Assembly: GCA_022360075.1 (NCBI GenBank)
Contig: JAKSDN010001355.1
Coordinates: 1 to 13,229, forward strand
Origin: Kiloniellales bacterium
GTDB taxonomy: Bacteria; Pseudomonadota; Alphaproteobacteria; Kiloniellales; JAKSDN01
DNA: 13,229 bases
Direction: 5' to 3'
The position numbers were made by a program, and so were the translations under genes. Within the stretch, counting starts at the first letter, position 1, and the number at the start of each line of letters is the position of its first letter. Under the pieces are notes generated by a model that was not told where the DNA came from, did no database searches, and worked only from the letters and a program-made list of their open reading frames with translations. Below are positions 1 through 6,680 of this stretch, piece after piece.

Positions 1-135
1 CGGGCCGCCCTCGGCCAGCAGGCGGGTCTGGATCTCGGTCATCTCCAGCACCGGCGAGACCGGCGCCGTCACCCGCACCAGCCGCCCCTCGGCCTCGAGC
101 CGCACCATGAAGTCGCGCAGGGACTGATAAGGCAT
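1..135 (-). CDS. ubiD: UbiD family decarboxylase, N-terminal 45 residues (partial)
   Basis: This is the first 45 codons of a minus-strand gene that leaves the window at its left edge. It begins MPYQSLRDFMVRLEAEGRLV and continues with the LEMTEIQTRLLAEGG stretch, which matches the usual N-terminus of UbiD-family 3-polyprenyl-4-hydroxybenzoate decarboxylases. UbiD enzymes use prenylated FMN to decarboxylate the product of UbiA in ubiquinone synthesis. A ubiA gene lies 7 kb away in this window, which fits. The ATG at 135-133 ends a 14-bp palindrome (133-146) and no Shine-Dalgarno sequence is visible. The prFMN and metal ligands lie outside the window, so the exact substrate subfamily cannot be judged; other UbiD-like aromatic decarboxylases share this N-terminus. 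Confidence 0.75.
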   Translation of the reverse strand, partial: MPYQSLRDFMVRLEAEGRLVRVTAPVSPVLEMTEIQTRLLAEGGP

Positions 136-146
136 GGCGCGCCATG
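133..146. repeat. 14-bp palindrome CATGGCGCGCCATG over the ubiD start codon
   Basis: A perfect 14-bp palindrome whose last three bases on the minus strand are the ubiD ATG. The identical 14-mer sits in the same register on the start codon of the minus-strand gene ending at 12339. It creates a second, out-of-frame ATG 11 bases upstream of the real one. Its role is unknown. Confidence 0.5.
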
Positions 147-194
147 GCCAGCCGGCCCGACGCTTGTCAATGGCTGGAGGGCGCCCCCGGACAT

Positions 195-220
195 TCCCTC
201 TCCCTCGAGGTGGAGAGGGA
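195..220. repeat. REP-like palindrome (CCCTCTCC family)
   Basis: The arms TCCCTCTCC (195-203) and GGAGAGGGA (212-220) are exact reverse complements around an 8-base spacer. They are followed at 237-253 by a GGTGGGAGGGTGAGGG-type tail. Similar CCCTCTCC and GGGTGAGGG intergenic repeats are common in proteobacterial genomes. Only one copy is present here. Confidence 0.55.
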
Positions 221-281
221 GGCGCCCGCCGCGCAGCGGTGGGAGGGTGAGGGTGCTCACCCGCGTTGCTAATCTCTCGAG

Positions 282-397
282 TGTCACCCTCGGGCTTGAC
301 CCGAGGGTCCATTGTGGCGCGAGACCGGGAACATGAGACCTCGGGGCCCGGCGGTCCCGAATGCCCATGGATGCTCGGGTCAAGCCCGAGCATGACA
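282..397. repeat. Inverted-repeat element, family A, copy 1 (116 bp)
   Basis: Two 31-base arms (282-312 and 367-397) are near-perfect reverse complements, starting TGTCA and ending TGACA. Each arm also forms its own hairpin: ACCCTCGGG/CCCGAGGGT in the left arm and ATGCTCGGG/CCCGAGCAT in the right. Differences between arms are compensated within each hairpin, which suggests selection on local structure. A second copy lies at 6526-6610. The form resembles REP doublets (BIME) or a small non-autonomous palindromic element. It lies downstream of yajQ and upstream of ubiD. Confidence 0.75.
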
Positions 398-459
398 GGT
401 TAGGAGCGTTGAGTGATTGGTCGGAGGTCCATCTAGGGAGAGGTTTCCAATAGCCGCCC

Positions 460-945
460 CTAATCCCGGAAGTTCACGTACTGCAGGGGCAGGTCGAGGC
501 CCATGTCCTTGACCATCTGGATCGCGCTTTGCAGGTCGTCGCGCTTCTTGCCGCTGACGCGCAGCTCGTCGCCTTGAATGGCGACCTGCACCTTCATCTT
601 GCTCGCCTTGACCTCCTTGACGATCTTCTTGGCCAGGTCCTGGGGCACGCCTTGGCGCACGATCACCTTCTGGCGCACGCTCTGGCCGGCGGCCTTCTCG
701 GGGTCCTTGAACTCCAGCGCGCCGGCGTCGACCTTGCGCCGGGTCAGGTGGCCCTTCAGCAGCTCGTGCATCTGGCGCAGCTTCATGTCGTCGTCGGCGA
801 GGATGGTCAGCACCTCGTTCTCGCGCTCGATCGAGCACTTCGAGCCCTTGAAGTCGAAGCGCTGGCCGATCTCCCGGTGCAGCGCGTTGAGGGCATTGTC
901 GACCTCGGGCAGCTCGGTGCGCGAGACGATGTCGAAGGATGGCAT
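460..945 (-). CDS. yajQ: YajQ family nucleotide-binding protein
   Basis: The 161-residue product begins MPSFDIVSRTELPEVDNALN and has the family's typical length and layout, including the RFDFKGSKCSIERENE stretch near residues 29-44 and the DLPLQYVNFRD C-terminus. The YajQ/UPF0234 family folds as two RNA-recognition-like domains. Members bind cyclic di-GMP in Xanthomonas and nucleic acids or tRNA in other hosts; the ligand here is not shown by sequence. It follows nfeD by 24 bases and has its own AGGAG (minus strand, 961-957) 11 bases before the ATG, so it is probably the last gene of the qmcA-nfeD-yajQ operon. The stop codon is TAG at 462-460 and no terminator with a T-run follows. Confidence 0.92.
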   Translation of the reverse strand: MPSFDIVSRTELPEVDNALNALHREIGQRFDFKGSKCSIERENEVLTILADDDMKLRQMHELLKGHLTRRKVDAGALEFKDPEKAAGQSVRQKVIVRQGVPQDLAKKIVKEVKASKMKVQVAIQGDELRVSGKKRDDLQSAIQMVKDMGLDLPLQYVNFRD

Positions 946-969
946 GGGATCGCTTTCTCCTGTTGTGCT

Positions 970-1410
970 TCAGGCCCGCTCGACGGTCAGCACCGTGCCC
1001 TCGACGCCGGTCACGGTGACCTGGCTGCCGGCGGGCAGATCCTCGCCGCGCACCTTCCAGCGCGTGTCGTCGACGTTGAGCACACCGGTGCCGTTGACGA
1101 TCGGCTCGACCAGGGTGAACTGGCGGCCGACGTACTGCTGGCCGCGCAGGTTCAGGGTCGGATGGTCGGTTTCCACGGGATGGCGGCGCTGGTAGGCGCG
1201 CCAGCCGATGACCGAGCCGACCGAGAGTACGGCGAAGACCAGGAACTGGATCTCCCAGCCGGTCGCAGGCACGGCCAGCAGCGCGGCGCCGACCACGCCG
1301 GCGGCCACGCCCATCCACAGGAAGATCGCGCCCGGCGCGAAGACCTCGATGACGATGAAGAGGATCGCCGCCACCCACCAGTGCCAGAACTCGATCTGCT
1401 CGAGAATCAT
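970..1410 (-). CDS. NfeD family membrane protein, short form
   Basis: The 146-residue protein starts MILEQIEFWHWWVAAILFIV. Hydrophobic segments fall near residues 8-30, 32-48 and 52-70, followed by a soluble C-terminal domain (about 80-146, ending GTVLTVERA) typical of the NfeD OB-fold. It lacks the ClpP-like serine protease domain of long NfeD proteins, as expected for the short form that partners SPFH proteins (compare E. coli YbbJ with QmcA). Its ATG shares one base with the TAA of the upstream qmcA (TAATG, 1412-1408), so translation is probably coupled. It is expected to sit in the inner membrane in complex with QmcA. Confidence 0.9.
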   Translation of the reverse strand: MILEQIEFWHWWVAAILFIVIEVFAPGAIFLWMGVAAGVVGAALLAVPATGWEIQFLVFAVLSVGSVIGWRAYQRRHPVETDHPTLNLRGQQYVGRQFTLVEPIVNGTGVLNVDDTRWKVRGEDLPAGSQVTVTGVEGTVLTVERA

Positions 1411-2465
1411 TAGCCGCCGCCGCTCTGTGGGCCGCCGGCCCAGGGACCGCCGCTCGAGCCGCTCGGCGACGCGCCGTCGCGGGTGCCGCCGCCGCTATCG
1501 CGCGGCGCGGGGCGGCCATCGCTGCCGTTGCCGCCGCCGTCGGGCCCGAAGGCCTGGCGGGCGATCTCGGCCACGCCGCCGATCGCCCCGATGACGCTCG
1601 AGGCCTCCAGCGGCATGAAGAGGATCTTCTGGTTCGGCGAACCCGCGAACTGGCCCAGCGTGTCGACGTATTTCTGGGCGACGAAGTAGTTGACCGCCTG
1701 GATGTCGCCCGCGGCGATCGCCTCGGAGACCATCTGGGTCGCCTTGGCTTCGGCCTCGGCTTCGCGCTCGCGCGCCTCGGCGTCGCGGAAGGCGGCTTCG
1801 CGCCGGCCCTCGGCCTCGAGGATCGCCGACTGCTTCTCGCCCTCGGCGCGCAGGATCGCGGCCTGGCGGTCGCCCTCGGCGTCGAGGATCGTGGCGCGCT
1901 TCTCGCGCTCGGCCTTCATCTGCCGGGCCATGGCCTCGACCAGGTCGCTGGGCGGGCTGATGTCCTTGATCTCGATACGCGTGACCTTGACGCCCCAGGG
2001 CGCGGTCGCGTCGTCGACCACCGTCAGCAGGCGCGAGTTGATCTGGTCGCGCTGGGACAGCAGCTCGTCGAGGTCGAGTGAGCCCATCACCGTCCTGATG
2101 TTGGTCATGGTCAGGTTGAGCGTTGCGCGCTCCAGGTCGCGCACCTCGTAGGCGGCCTGCGCGGCGTCGAGGATCTGGAAGAAGACCACGCCGTCGACCT
2201 TGACCAGGGCGTTGTCGCGCGTGATCACTTCCTGCGAGGGCACGTCGAGCACCGTCTCCATCATGTTCATCTTGGCGCCGATGCGGTCGATGATCGGCAC
2301 GATGATGTGCAGGCCCGGGGTCAGGGTGCGCGTGTACTTGCCGAAGCGCTCGATCGTGTACTGGTAGCCCTGGGGCACCGACTTGATGCCCATCGCCACG
2401 AGCACGATGGCCAGGATGACGATGGCGATGACGACATAGGAAAAGCCGCTGAGGGCCAGGCTCAT
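1410..2465 (-). CDS. qmcA: SPFH/band 7 protein, QmcA-like stomatin homologue
   Basis: A 351-residue membrane scaffold of the SPFH (stomatin/prohibitin/flotillin/HflK) family, closely resembling E. coli QmcA. It has one N-terminal membrane helix (about residues 8-26), an SPFH domain with VPQGYQYTIERFGKYTRTL and TMTNIRTVMGSLDLDELLSQ, then a long Ala/Glu-rich coiled coil of repeated AEG-xxQAAIL units (about 190-255) and the AIAAGDIQAVNYFVAQKY region. The last 45 or so residues are a Gly/Ser/Pro-rich tail longer than in E. coli. I chose the ATG at 2465 because AGGAG lies 6 bases upstream (2476-2472); starts at 2504 (GTG) and 2483 (ATG) lack such a site. These proteins form oligomers that organise membrane microdomains. 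It heads the operon with nfeD and yajQ. Confidence 0.93.
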   Translation of the reverse strand: MSLALSGFSYVVIAIVILAIVLVAMGIKSVPQGYQYTIERFGKYTRTLTPGLHIIVPIIDRIGAKMNMMETVLDVPSQEVITRDNALVKVDGVVFFQILDAAQAAYEVRDLERATLNLTMTNIRTVMGSLDLDELLSQRDQINSRLLTVVDDATAPWGVKVTRIEIKDISPPSDLVEAMARQMKAEREKRATILDAEGDRQAAILRAEGEKQSAILEAEGRREAAFRDAEAREREAEAEAKATQMVSEAIAAGDIQAVNYFVAQKYVDTLGQFAGSPNQKILFMPLEASSVIGAIGGVAEIARQAFGPDGGGNGSDGRPAPRDSGGGTRDGASPSGSSGGPWAGGPQSGGG

Positions 2466-2471
2466 TTCGAA

Positions 2472-2476
2472 CTCCT
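2472..2476 (-). promoter_or_regulatory. Shine-Dalgarno AGGAG deciding the qmcA start
   Basis: AGGAG on the minus strand, 6 bases before the ATG at 2465. It supports this start over the in-frame GTG at 2504 and ATG at 2483, and places the membrane helix right at the N-terminus. Confidence 0.75.
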
Positions 2477-2635
2477 GCGTCATTGCGTCACGTTCTGATA
2501 GCACCGCCGAAGGGTCGGCGACAGATCGGATTCACCACGCGGTCGCATTGGGGGCGATGGCGCCTGGCGAACAGTCGGTGTCGCGGATAAGAGGCTAGCA
2601 TCGTTAAATTTCTTTAGCTTTTTCTTATTAATTTC

Positions 2636-2664
2636 TTGTAAGGGGTAGGCTAAGCTCTTATGTG
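2636..2664 (+). promoter_or_regulatory. Possible sigma-70-type promoter for the DUF4170 gene
   Basis: The qmcA/DUF4170 divergent gap holds the clearest AT-rich patch of this part of the window (about 2598-2661). Within it, TTGTAA (2636-2641) and TATGTG (2659-2664) are 17 bases apart, about 55 bases before the ATG. Both hexamers are imperfect, so this is a guess from spacing and composition. A minus-strand promoter for qmcA should lie in the same gap but I could not pick one. Confidence 0.3.
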
Positions 2665-2719
2665 AAGCGGCGCTCGCAAGTTGCGGTGTCGGTCTGGAGA
2701 GAAAGAGGCGCACGAGGAC

Positions 2720-2932
2720 ATGGCGCAGTTTTGGGTTGTCGGCGGAGAGTATGCCGATACGCACTTCCAGGAAGCCCTTGCCCCTGGCGAGGAATGGATC
2801 GGCCCATTCAACGACTACGACTCGGCCAAGCAGGAGTGGGCGAAGCACGCCTGGCACACGGTCGATGAGTGTCACACCCGCTATCGGATCGAGCGTATCG
2901 ATCCCGAGGCACCGCCGCCCTGCACGGACTAG
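2720..2932 (+). CDS. DUF4170 domain protein
   Basis: The 70-residue protein begins MAQFWVVGGEYADTHFQEAL and carries the GPFNDYDSAKQEWAKHAW and CHTRYRIERID stretches characteristic of DUF4170, a small family found mainly in alphaproteobacteria. Its function is not known. The fold is probably a small cytoplasmic alpha/beta domain; no membrane segment or signal peptide is seen. I chose the ATG at 2720 because homologues begin at the (M)xQFWVVGGEY motif; the frame stays open upstream to 2681 but without family-like sequence. A GAGG lies close before the ATG and an AGAGG 11 bases before it. The stop at 2930-2932 is in the same frame as the gene that follows. Confidence 0.78.
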   Translation: MAQFWVVGGEYADTHFQEALAPGEEWIGPFNDYDSAKQEWAKHAWHTVDECHTRYRIERIDPEAPPPCTD

Positions 2933-2965
2933 CGTTCTGTCAGGGCGCAACGCCGTTTAAGACAG

Positions 2966-3712
2966 TTGCCTTGGGCCCTGCCGGATAGCGACAGCGCCAG
3001 GCTCGCGCTCGCCAAGGCGTACCCCTTTTCCGCACCGCGCGGCTCTTATGTCTTCGCCCGCGGCGAAGCCCATCCCCTGACCGAAGGCACCGTCGATCCC
3101 GGCCTGTTCCAACGCCGCCGGCCGGTGCTGGCCCATGGCTCCAACCGCTCGCCGGACCAGCTCCGCCGCAAGTACGGCGAGAGCGCCATGATCCCGGTCA
3201 CGGTTGGCTGGCTCGAGCACTACGACGTCGTCTACTCGGCCCATGTCACGCAGTACGGCGCGATCGCCTCGACGCTGCAGCATGTGCACGGCGTCCGCGC
3301 GCGCGTCGCGGTGACCTGGCTGACCGAAGAACAGCTCGCGCGCATGCACGAAACCGAAGGCCCGAGCACCTACCGCTATGGCCACTTGCGGGGCGTGCGC
3401 CTGGTCTTGGACGGTGCGCCCGCCGGCACCCTGACGGACATCGACGCCTATCTCTCGTCCAACGGCTGCCTGGCGCGCGAGGGCGAGGCGATCGGCCTGG
3501 CCGCCATCGAGGCCGAGGGCCGGCCGCACCCCGAGCTCTCGCAGGAGGCCGTGCTGTTGCACGTGCGCGACCGCTATCGGCCGGGCGCCGATCTCGATGC
3601 CATGATCCTGCGCAAGATCAGCGACAAGGCGCTGCGCCAGGCCCTGGTCGAGGAGATGCGCGCCGAGGCCGTGCCGGCGGAGACGCCGCATTTTCAGGAG
3701 GTGGGGCGGTAG
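2966..3712 (+). CDS. Uncharacterised protein with a gamma-glutamylcyclotransferase-like motif
   Basis: The product (248 residues if it starts at TTG 2966) has no ATG near its 5' end. It follows the DUF4170 stop by 33 bases in the same frame. The stretch RRPVLAHGSNRSPDQLRRKYG at about residues 51-71 resembles the GSN loop near the N-terminus of gamma-glutamylcyclotransferase/AIG2-like proteins. An acidic residue that could serve catalysis lies in ARMHETEGPSTY (about 127-138), but I cannot confirm the fold. No signal peptide or membrane helix is visible. An in-frame GTG at 3125 would give a 195-residue protein starting at the GSN motif, but the upstream ALPDSDSARLALAKAYPF region looks coding. 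Function unknown; it is probably co-transcribed with the DUF4170 gene. Confidence 0.7.
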   Translation: MPWALPDSDSARLALAKAYPFSAPRGSYVFARGEAHPLTEGTVDPGLFQRRRPVLAHGSNRSPDQLRRKYGESAMIPVTVGWLEHYDVVYSAHVTQYGAIASTLQHVHGVRARVAVTWLTEEQLARMHETEGPSTYRYGHLRGVRLVLDGAPAGTLTDIDAYLSSNGCLAREGEAIGLAAIEAEGRPHPELSQEAVLLHVRDRYRPGADLDAMILRKISDKALRQALVEEMRAEAVPAETPHFQEVGR

Positions 3713-3742
3713 GGTGAATCCTTGACCGTTAGCTTTAGGGTT

Positions 3743-3835
3743 CGTCATTGCGAGCGGAGCGAAGCAATCCAGCCCGCTGCCGCCCGAGCGGTGGCTCTGG
3801 ATTGCCACGCCGGCTGACGCCGGCTCGCAATGACG
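3743..3835. repeat. Inverted-repeat element, family B, copy 1 (93 bp)
   Basis: The ends CGTCATTGCGAGC (3743-3755) and GCTCGCAATGACG (3823-3835) are exact 13-bp reverse complements. Inside them are a second pair, GCAATCCAG and CTGGATTGC, and a GCCGGC-TGAC-GCCGGC hairpin near the right end. It lies between two convergent genes, where its stem could act on both transcripts. A larger relative is at 11429-11602. Confidence 0.75.
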
Positions 3836-3866
3836 GCGGAAGTACGGTTCGCCCGGCGAATCAGCG

Positions 3867-5354
3867 TCACCCCGCCTTCCGGCAAACGAACAGCGTCGTG
3901 TCCGCCCCGGCCTCGCGGCTTTCCACCGTCCAGCCCGCAGCCTCCAACAGCGCCCGCAGCGCCGCTTCGCTCAGGTCGTTGACCCAGCCCGCGCGGCGCC
4001 GCGCCTCGACCGGCTCGTCGGCGCGGCAACGGTAGGTGCAAAGCAGGCGGTCCGCGCTGGCGGCGCAGTGCGCGAGCACGCGCGGCAGGTCGTGGATGTA
4101 CTCCAGCAGCTCGAGCGAGGCGACGACGTCGAATGCGCCCTCGGGGAAATCGCCCCGGTTCAGGTCGAGCACCTGCGTGTTGCCCGTGAAAGGCACCAGG
4201 TCGGTCGGCGTGTAGCTGCAGTCCTGTGGGATCGCCCGGGACAGGCGCATCAGCCCGGCGCCGAGGTCGAGCAGCCGCTCGCCCGCCCTGACGTGCTGGC
4301 CCGCGAGCGCGGCGCGATCCTCGGCGCCGGCCTTCAGCTCGTCCGGGTCCGACCAGCGCGTGCCGTCGGAGCCGCCCACGGCGATCAGGGCCTCGGTCAG
4401 CCGGGCGCGGGCCTCGGGGTCGCCGTCGCCGCGGTTGGAAGGCGCGATCGGTGGCACCGGGCCCGGCGGTCGCGAATAGGCCGGCCGCGGCTCGAGGCCG
4501 GCGGCGAGAGAGAAGACGTTGCAGCTCCCGCCCTGCGGCACATAGGGCAGCAGGGGACCGCCGAGATCGTGGCTGGCCAGGACGTGGTGGCTGTAGCCGA
4601 GCTCGTCGAGCGCGTGGACCATGGCGGTCAGGGTGCTGCGCCCCGGCTCCTCGTCGAAGGCCCGGCCCTTCTCCCAGATGATCGCCGCGACTTGCCCGCT
4701 CTCGAGCAGGCGGCGGGCACCGGCCAGGACCTGGGGCTCGAAGCCCTCGACGTCGATCTTGATCATGACTCGGCGCCCGCTCAGCTCGGGCCGCTCGTCG
4801 AGGAGCTGATCGAGCGTGACCAGCGGCACCGTGAGCTTGAGCGCGCCCTGCTTCAGCCCTTGCAGGCCGAGGCCGTGCAGCGAATGGCCCATGGAGGTGT
4901 TGGTGACCAGGGGGGCCGTGCCCGGCGCGTCACCGCCCGCGGCGGCCACCACCTCGATCGCGTCTTCGAGACGGTTGGCGGCCACCAGGCGCATCAGGTT
5001 GCCGCTGTTGGCAGGGTGGGCCTCGAGGGCGATGACCGCGACCGCGCCCGGATGGCGCGTGGCGGCGGAGAGCGCGATGATGCCCCAGTGGGCGCCGACG
5101 TCGATGAAAAGGTCGCCGGGCTGCAGATGGGCATCGATGAAGGCACGGGTCGGGTACTCGAAGCCGCCGTAGCGGGTCTCGCGCTCGACCATGAAGCGGA
5201 TTGCCATGTCGTTGAGCGCAGCCGGCGGCACCGGCATGACGAAGCGCGGCTTGCCCTGCGGATCCTTGAATACCGAGGGCACCAGCAGGCTGCCGTCCTT
5301 GGCCTTCGCCAAGCGCACCGGCTGTTGCGCCTTCGCGCCCGAGTGTTGGTTCAT
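3867..5354 (-). CDS. FkbM family methyltransferase fused to a second class I methyltransferase domain
   Basis: The 495-residue protein has two methyltransferase domains. The first (about residues 55-275) is FkbM-like: SAM-binding motif GDLFIDVGAHWGIIALS (about 81-97), then IALEAHPANSGNLMRLVAAN and the FkbM signature MIKIDVEGFEPQVLAGARRLL (about 195-216). A Pro-rich linker follows (PRPAYSRPPGPVPPIAPS). The second domain (about 325-495) has its own motif I, GERLLDLGAGLMRLSRAIP, and FDVVASLELLEYIHDLPRVL, typical of Methyltransf_11-type enzymes. FkbM enzymes usually O-methylate sugars or polyketides, so a surface glycan is a plausible substrate, but no glycan genes are nearby. Single-domain FkbM proteins are usually about 230-300 residues. 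The SD is weak (GGAG two bases from the ATG). It is transcribed away from the EamA transporter gene. Confidence 0.85.
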   Translation of the reverse strand: MNQHSGAKAQQPVRLAKAKDGSLLVPSVFKDPQGKPRFVMPVPPAALNDMAIRFMVERETRYGGFEYPTRAFIDAHLQPGDLFIDVGAHWGIIALSAATRHPGAVAVIALEAHPANSGNLMRLVAANRLEDAIEVVAAAGGDAPGTAPLVTNTSMGHSLHGLGLQGLKQGALKLTVPLVTLDQLLDERPELSGRRVMIKIDVEGFEPQVLAGARRLLESGQVAAIIWEKGRAFDEEPGRSTLTAMVHALDELGYSHHVLASHDLGGPLLPYVPQGGSCNVFSLAAGLEPRPAYSRPPGPVPPIAPSNRGDGDPEARARLTEALIAVGGSDGTRWSDPDELKAGAEDRAALAGQHVRAGERLLDLGAGLMRLSRAIPQDCSYTPTDLVPFTGNTQVLDLNRGDFPEGAFDVVASLELLEYIHDLPRVLAHCAASADRLLCTYRCRADEPVEARRRAGWVNDLSEAALRALLEAAGWTVESREAGADTTLFVCRKAG

Positions 5355-5410
5355 CGCTCCGACCCTGAGAGGTGACGGTCCGGCCCTGCCGCCGCTCCCG
5401 GCAAACTAGC

Positions 5411-5422
5411 ACCGGCGCCGGT
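5411..5422. promoter_or_regulatory. 12-bp palindrome in the divergent FkbM/EamA gap
   Basis: ACCGGCGCCGGT is a perfect palindrome about 57 bases before the FkbM-fusion ATG and 81 before the EamA ATG, in the shared promoter gap. A short CGACC-GAGA-GGTCG hairpin lies nearby (5454-5467). Either could be an operator, but GC-rich palindromes arise readily by chance here. Confidence 0.25.
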
Positions 5423-5502
5423 TAACGGCGAGCGAAGGAGGCGCGGGTCATCCCGACCGAGAGGTCGCTTGCAGGCCCGGCGGCGATCGGGCAGAGGAGG
5501 GC

Positions 5503-6471
5503 ATGGCCCCAGCGAAGAAGAACGACAGCGGCACGGCGTCGCCGGCCGATGCGGGCCCGGCTCGTGCGCTCGGCGACCACGGCCACGCGACCTGGCGGGC
5601 CGTTTCGTTGCTGCTTGCCGTCGGCCTGCTGGTCAGCAGCATCATCGCGCTCGCCAAGCTGGCGACGGCGAGCGGCGTGCCGCCACTGGCGCTCAGTTTC
5701 TGGCAATGCCTCGGCGGCGGGTTTCTGCTGCTGCTGTTGACCTTGGTGCGCGCCAGGGGCTTCGCGCTGGACGGCCGCCACCTGCGCTACTACGCGATCG
5801 CCGGGCTCACCGGCTTCGCCCTGCCGCACACGCTGGTGTTCTTCGCGGTCACGCCATTGGGGGCCGGCCTCGCGTCCGTGGCCTATGCCTTCCCGCCGCT
5901 CTTCACCTATGCCCTCACGCTGCTGCTGCGCATGGACCGCCTGGTCTGGCATCGGGCCCTGGGCATTCTGCTCGGCCTGGCCGGCGTCCTCTTGATCCTG
6001 CTGCCGCGCGGCAGCCTGCCCTCGCCGGATCTGATCGGCTGGATGCTGGTCGTCATGGCCGCGCCGCTATCGCTCGCGCTCGGCAACGTCTACCGCACGC
6101 TCGACTGGCCCGGCGGGGCCAGCGGCGGGGCGCTGGCGGCGGGAATGATGCTCGGCTCGGCCGTCCTGGTCGCGCCGGTGATGCTGCTCGTCGACGGGCC
6201 CTACCTGCCGCAGCCGCTGGCCCAGCCAGGCCATTGGGCCGTCGTCGTCCAGGCCGTCGTGACGGGCCTCACCTATCTGCTGTTCTTCGAGTTGCAGCGG
6301 ATCGCGGGCCCGGTCTACCTCAGCCAGATCGGCTACGTGATCACCGCGACCGGGCTGATCGCCGGCATGGTCTTCTTCGGCGAGCGCTACAGCCTCTGGG
6401 TCTGGTTCGCCGTTGCGCTGATCTTCCTCGGCATTGCGCTCAACAACCTGCGGAGACGGCGGGAGTCGTGA
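5503..6471 (+). CDS. DMT superfamily transporter, EamA family
   Basis: The 322-residue inner-membrane protein has a polar 30-residue N-terminus, then about ten hydrophobic segments arranged as two five-helix EamA repeats (about 33-150 and 160-315). Typical features are an early segment with LALSFWQCLGGGFLLLLL, the VFFAVTPLGAGLASVAYAFP segment, and a late YVITATGLIAGMVFFGERYS segment with the Gly-Glu-Arg seen in EamA C-terminal repeats. These carriers move metabolites, often amino acids or nucleotide-type compounds, out of or into the cell; the substrate cannot be read from sequence. A strong AGAGGAGG precedes the ATG by two bases. It is divergent from the FkbM fusion and followed by a family A repeat. 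Confidence 0.9.
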   Translation: MAPAKKNDSGTASPADAGPARALGDHGHATWRAVSLLLAVGLLVSSIIALAKLATASGVPPLALSFWQCLGGGFLLLLLTLVRARGFALDGRHLRYYAIAGLTGFALPHTLVFFAVTPLGAGLASVAYAFPPLFTYALTLLLRMDRLVWHRALGILLGLAGVLLILLPRGSLPSPDLIGWMLVVMAAPLSLALGNVYRTLDWPGGASGGALAAGMMLGSAVLVAPVMLLVDGPYLPQPLAQPGHWAVVVQAVVTGLTYLLFFELQRIAGPVYLSQIGYVITATGLIAGMVFFGERYSLWVWFAVALIFLGIALNNLRRRRES

Positions 6472-6525
6472 ATGTTCGGTTGGCGCGCGAAGTCCCTTAG
6501 AAGCGGATTCAAATCTGCTCCAATT

Positions 6526-6610
6526 TGTCCCCCTCGGGCTTGACCCGAGGGTCCATTTGGGTCCGAGACTCGGACCGCGATGGATTGCCGGGTCAAGCCC
6601 GGCAATGACA
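6526..6610. repeat. Inverted-repeat element, family A, copy 2 (85 bp)
   Basis: Arms at 6526-6556 and 6580-6610 match copy 1 (282-397) closely, with the same CTCGGGCTTGACCCGAG core on the left. The right arm has TTGCCGGG/CCCGGCAA in place of ATGCTCGGG/CCCGAGCAT: both sides of the stem have changed together. The centre holds a 17-base palindrome, GGTCCGAGACTCGGACC, absent from copy 1. It lies between the convergent EamA and METTL20-like genes and could stop or stabilise both transcripts. Confidence 0.75.
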
Positions 6611-6680
6611 ATCTCTTGTGTTAGGGGCGCAAAATCACCACTGGCTGCTCCACTGTCTCCAGTGTCTTCCAGATGGGGCA

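Larger units (their letters stand above)
136..459. other. Gene-free interval between ubiD and yajQ, filled by two repeats
   Basis: These 324 bases hold a CCCTCTCC/GGAGAGGG palindrome with a GGTGGGAGGGTGAGGG tail, and a 116-bp inverted-repeat element (282-397). No convincing gene is present: the longest reading frame here is made largely of the repeat arms. A TTGACA hexamer lies on the minus strand at 170-165 upstream of ubiD, but no matching -10 hexamer follows, so I do not call a promoter. Confidence 0.6.

Noticed and set aside
165..170. TTGACA hexamer upstream of ubiD on the minus strand
   Set aside because: No -10-like hexamer at 16-18 bases; the expected position is GC-rich and falls within the start-codon palindrome region.
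69..383. Minus-strand frame of 104 codons over the ubiD start and repeats
   Set aside because: Much of the translation comes from the family A repeat arms and the CCCTCTCC palindrome; such products are common false genes.
529..1413. Long plus-strand frame of 294 codons
   Set aside because: It lies opposite yajQ and nfeD, which have clear family motifs. Its Leu/Ala/His/Asp-rich product is typical of the antisense of GC-rich genes.
2465..2504. Longer qmcA starts (GTG at 2504, ATG at 2483)
   Set aside because: Neither has a Shine-Dalgarno site; the ATG at 2465 has AGGAG six bases upstream and puts the membrane helix at the N-terminus, as in QmcA.
2598..2638. CtrA site in the AT-rich qmcA/DUF4170 gap
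   Set aside because: Two TTAA words occur but about 20 bases apart, not 7.
4068..5375. Plus-strand frame of 435 codons
   Set aside because: Antisense to the FkbM fusion; rich in Arg, Gly and Val without any recognisable domain.
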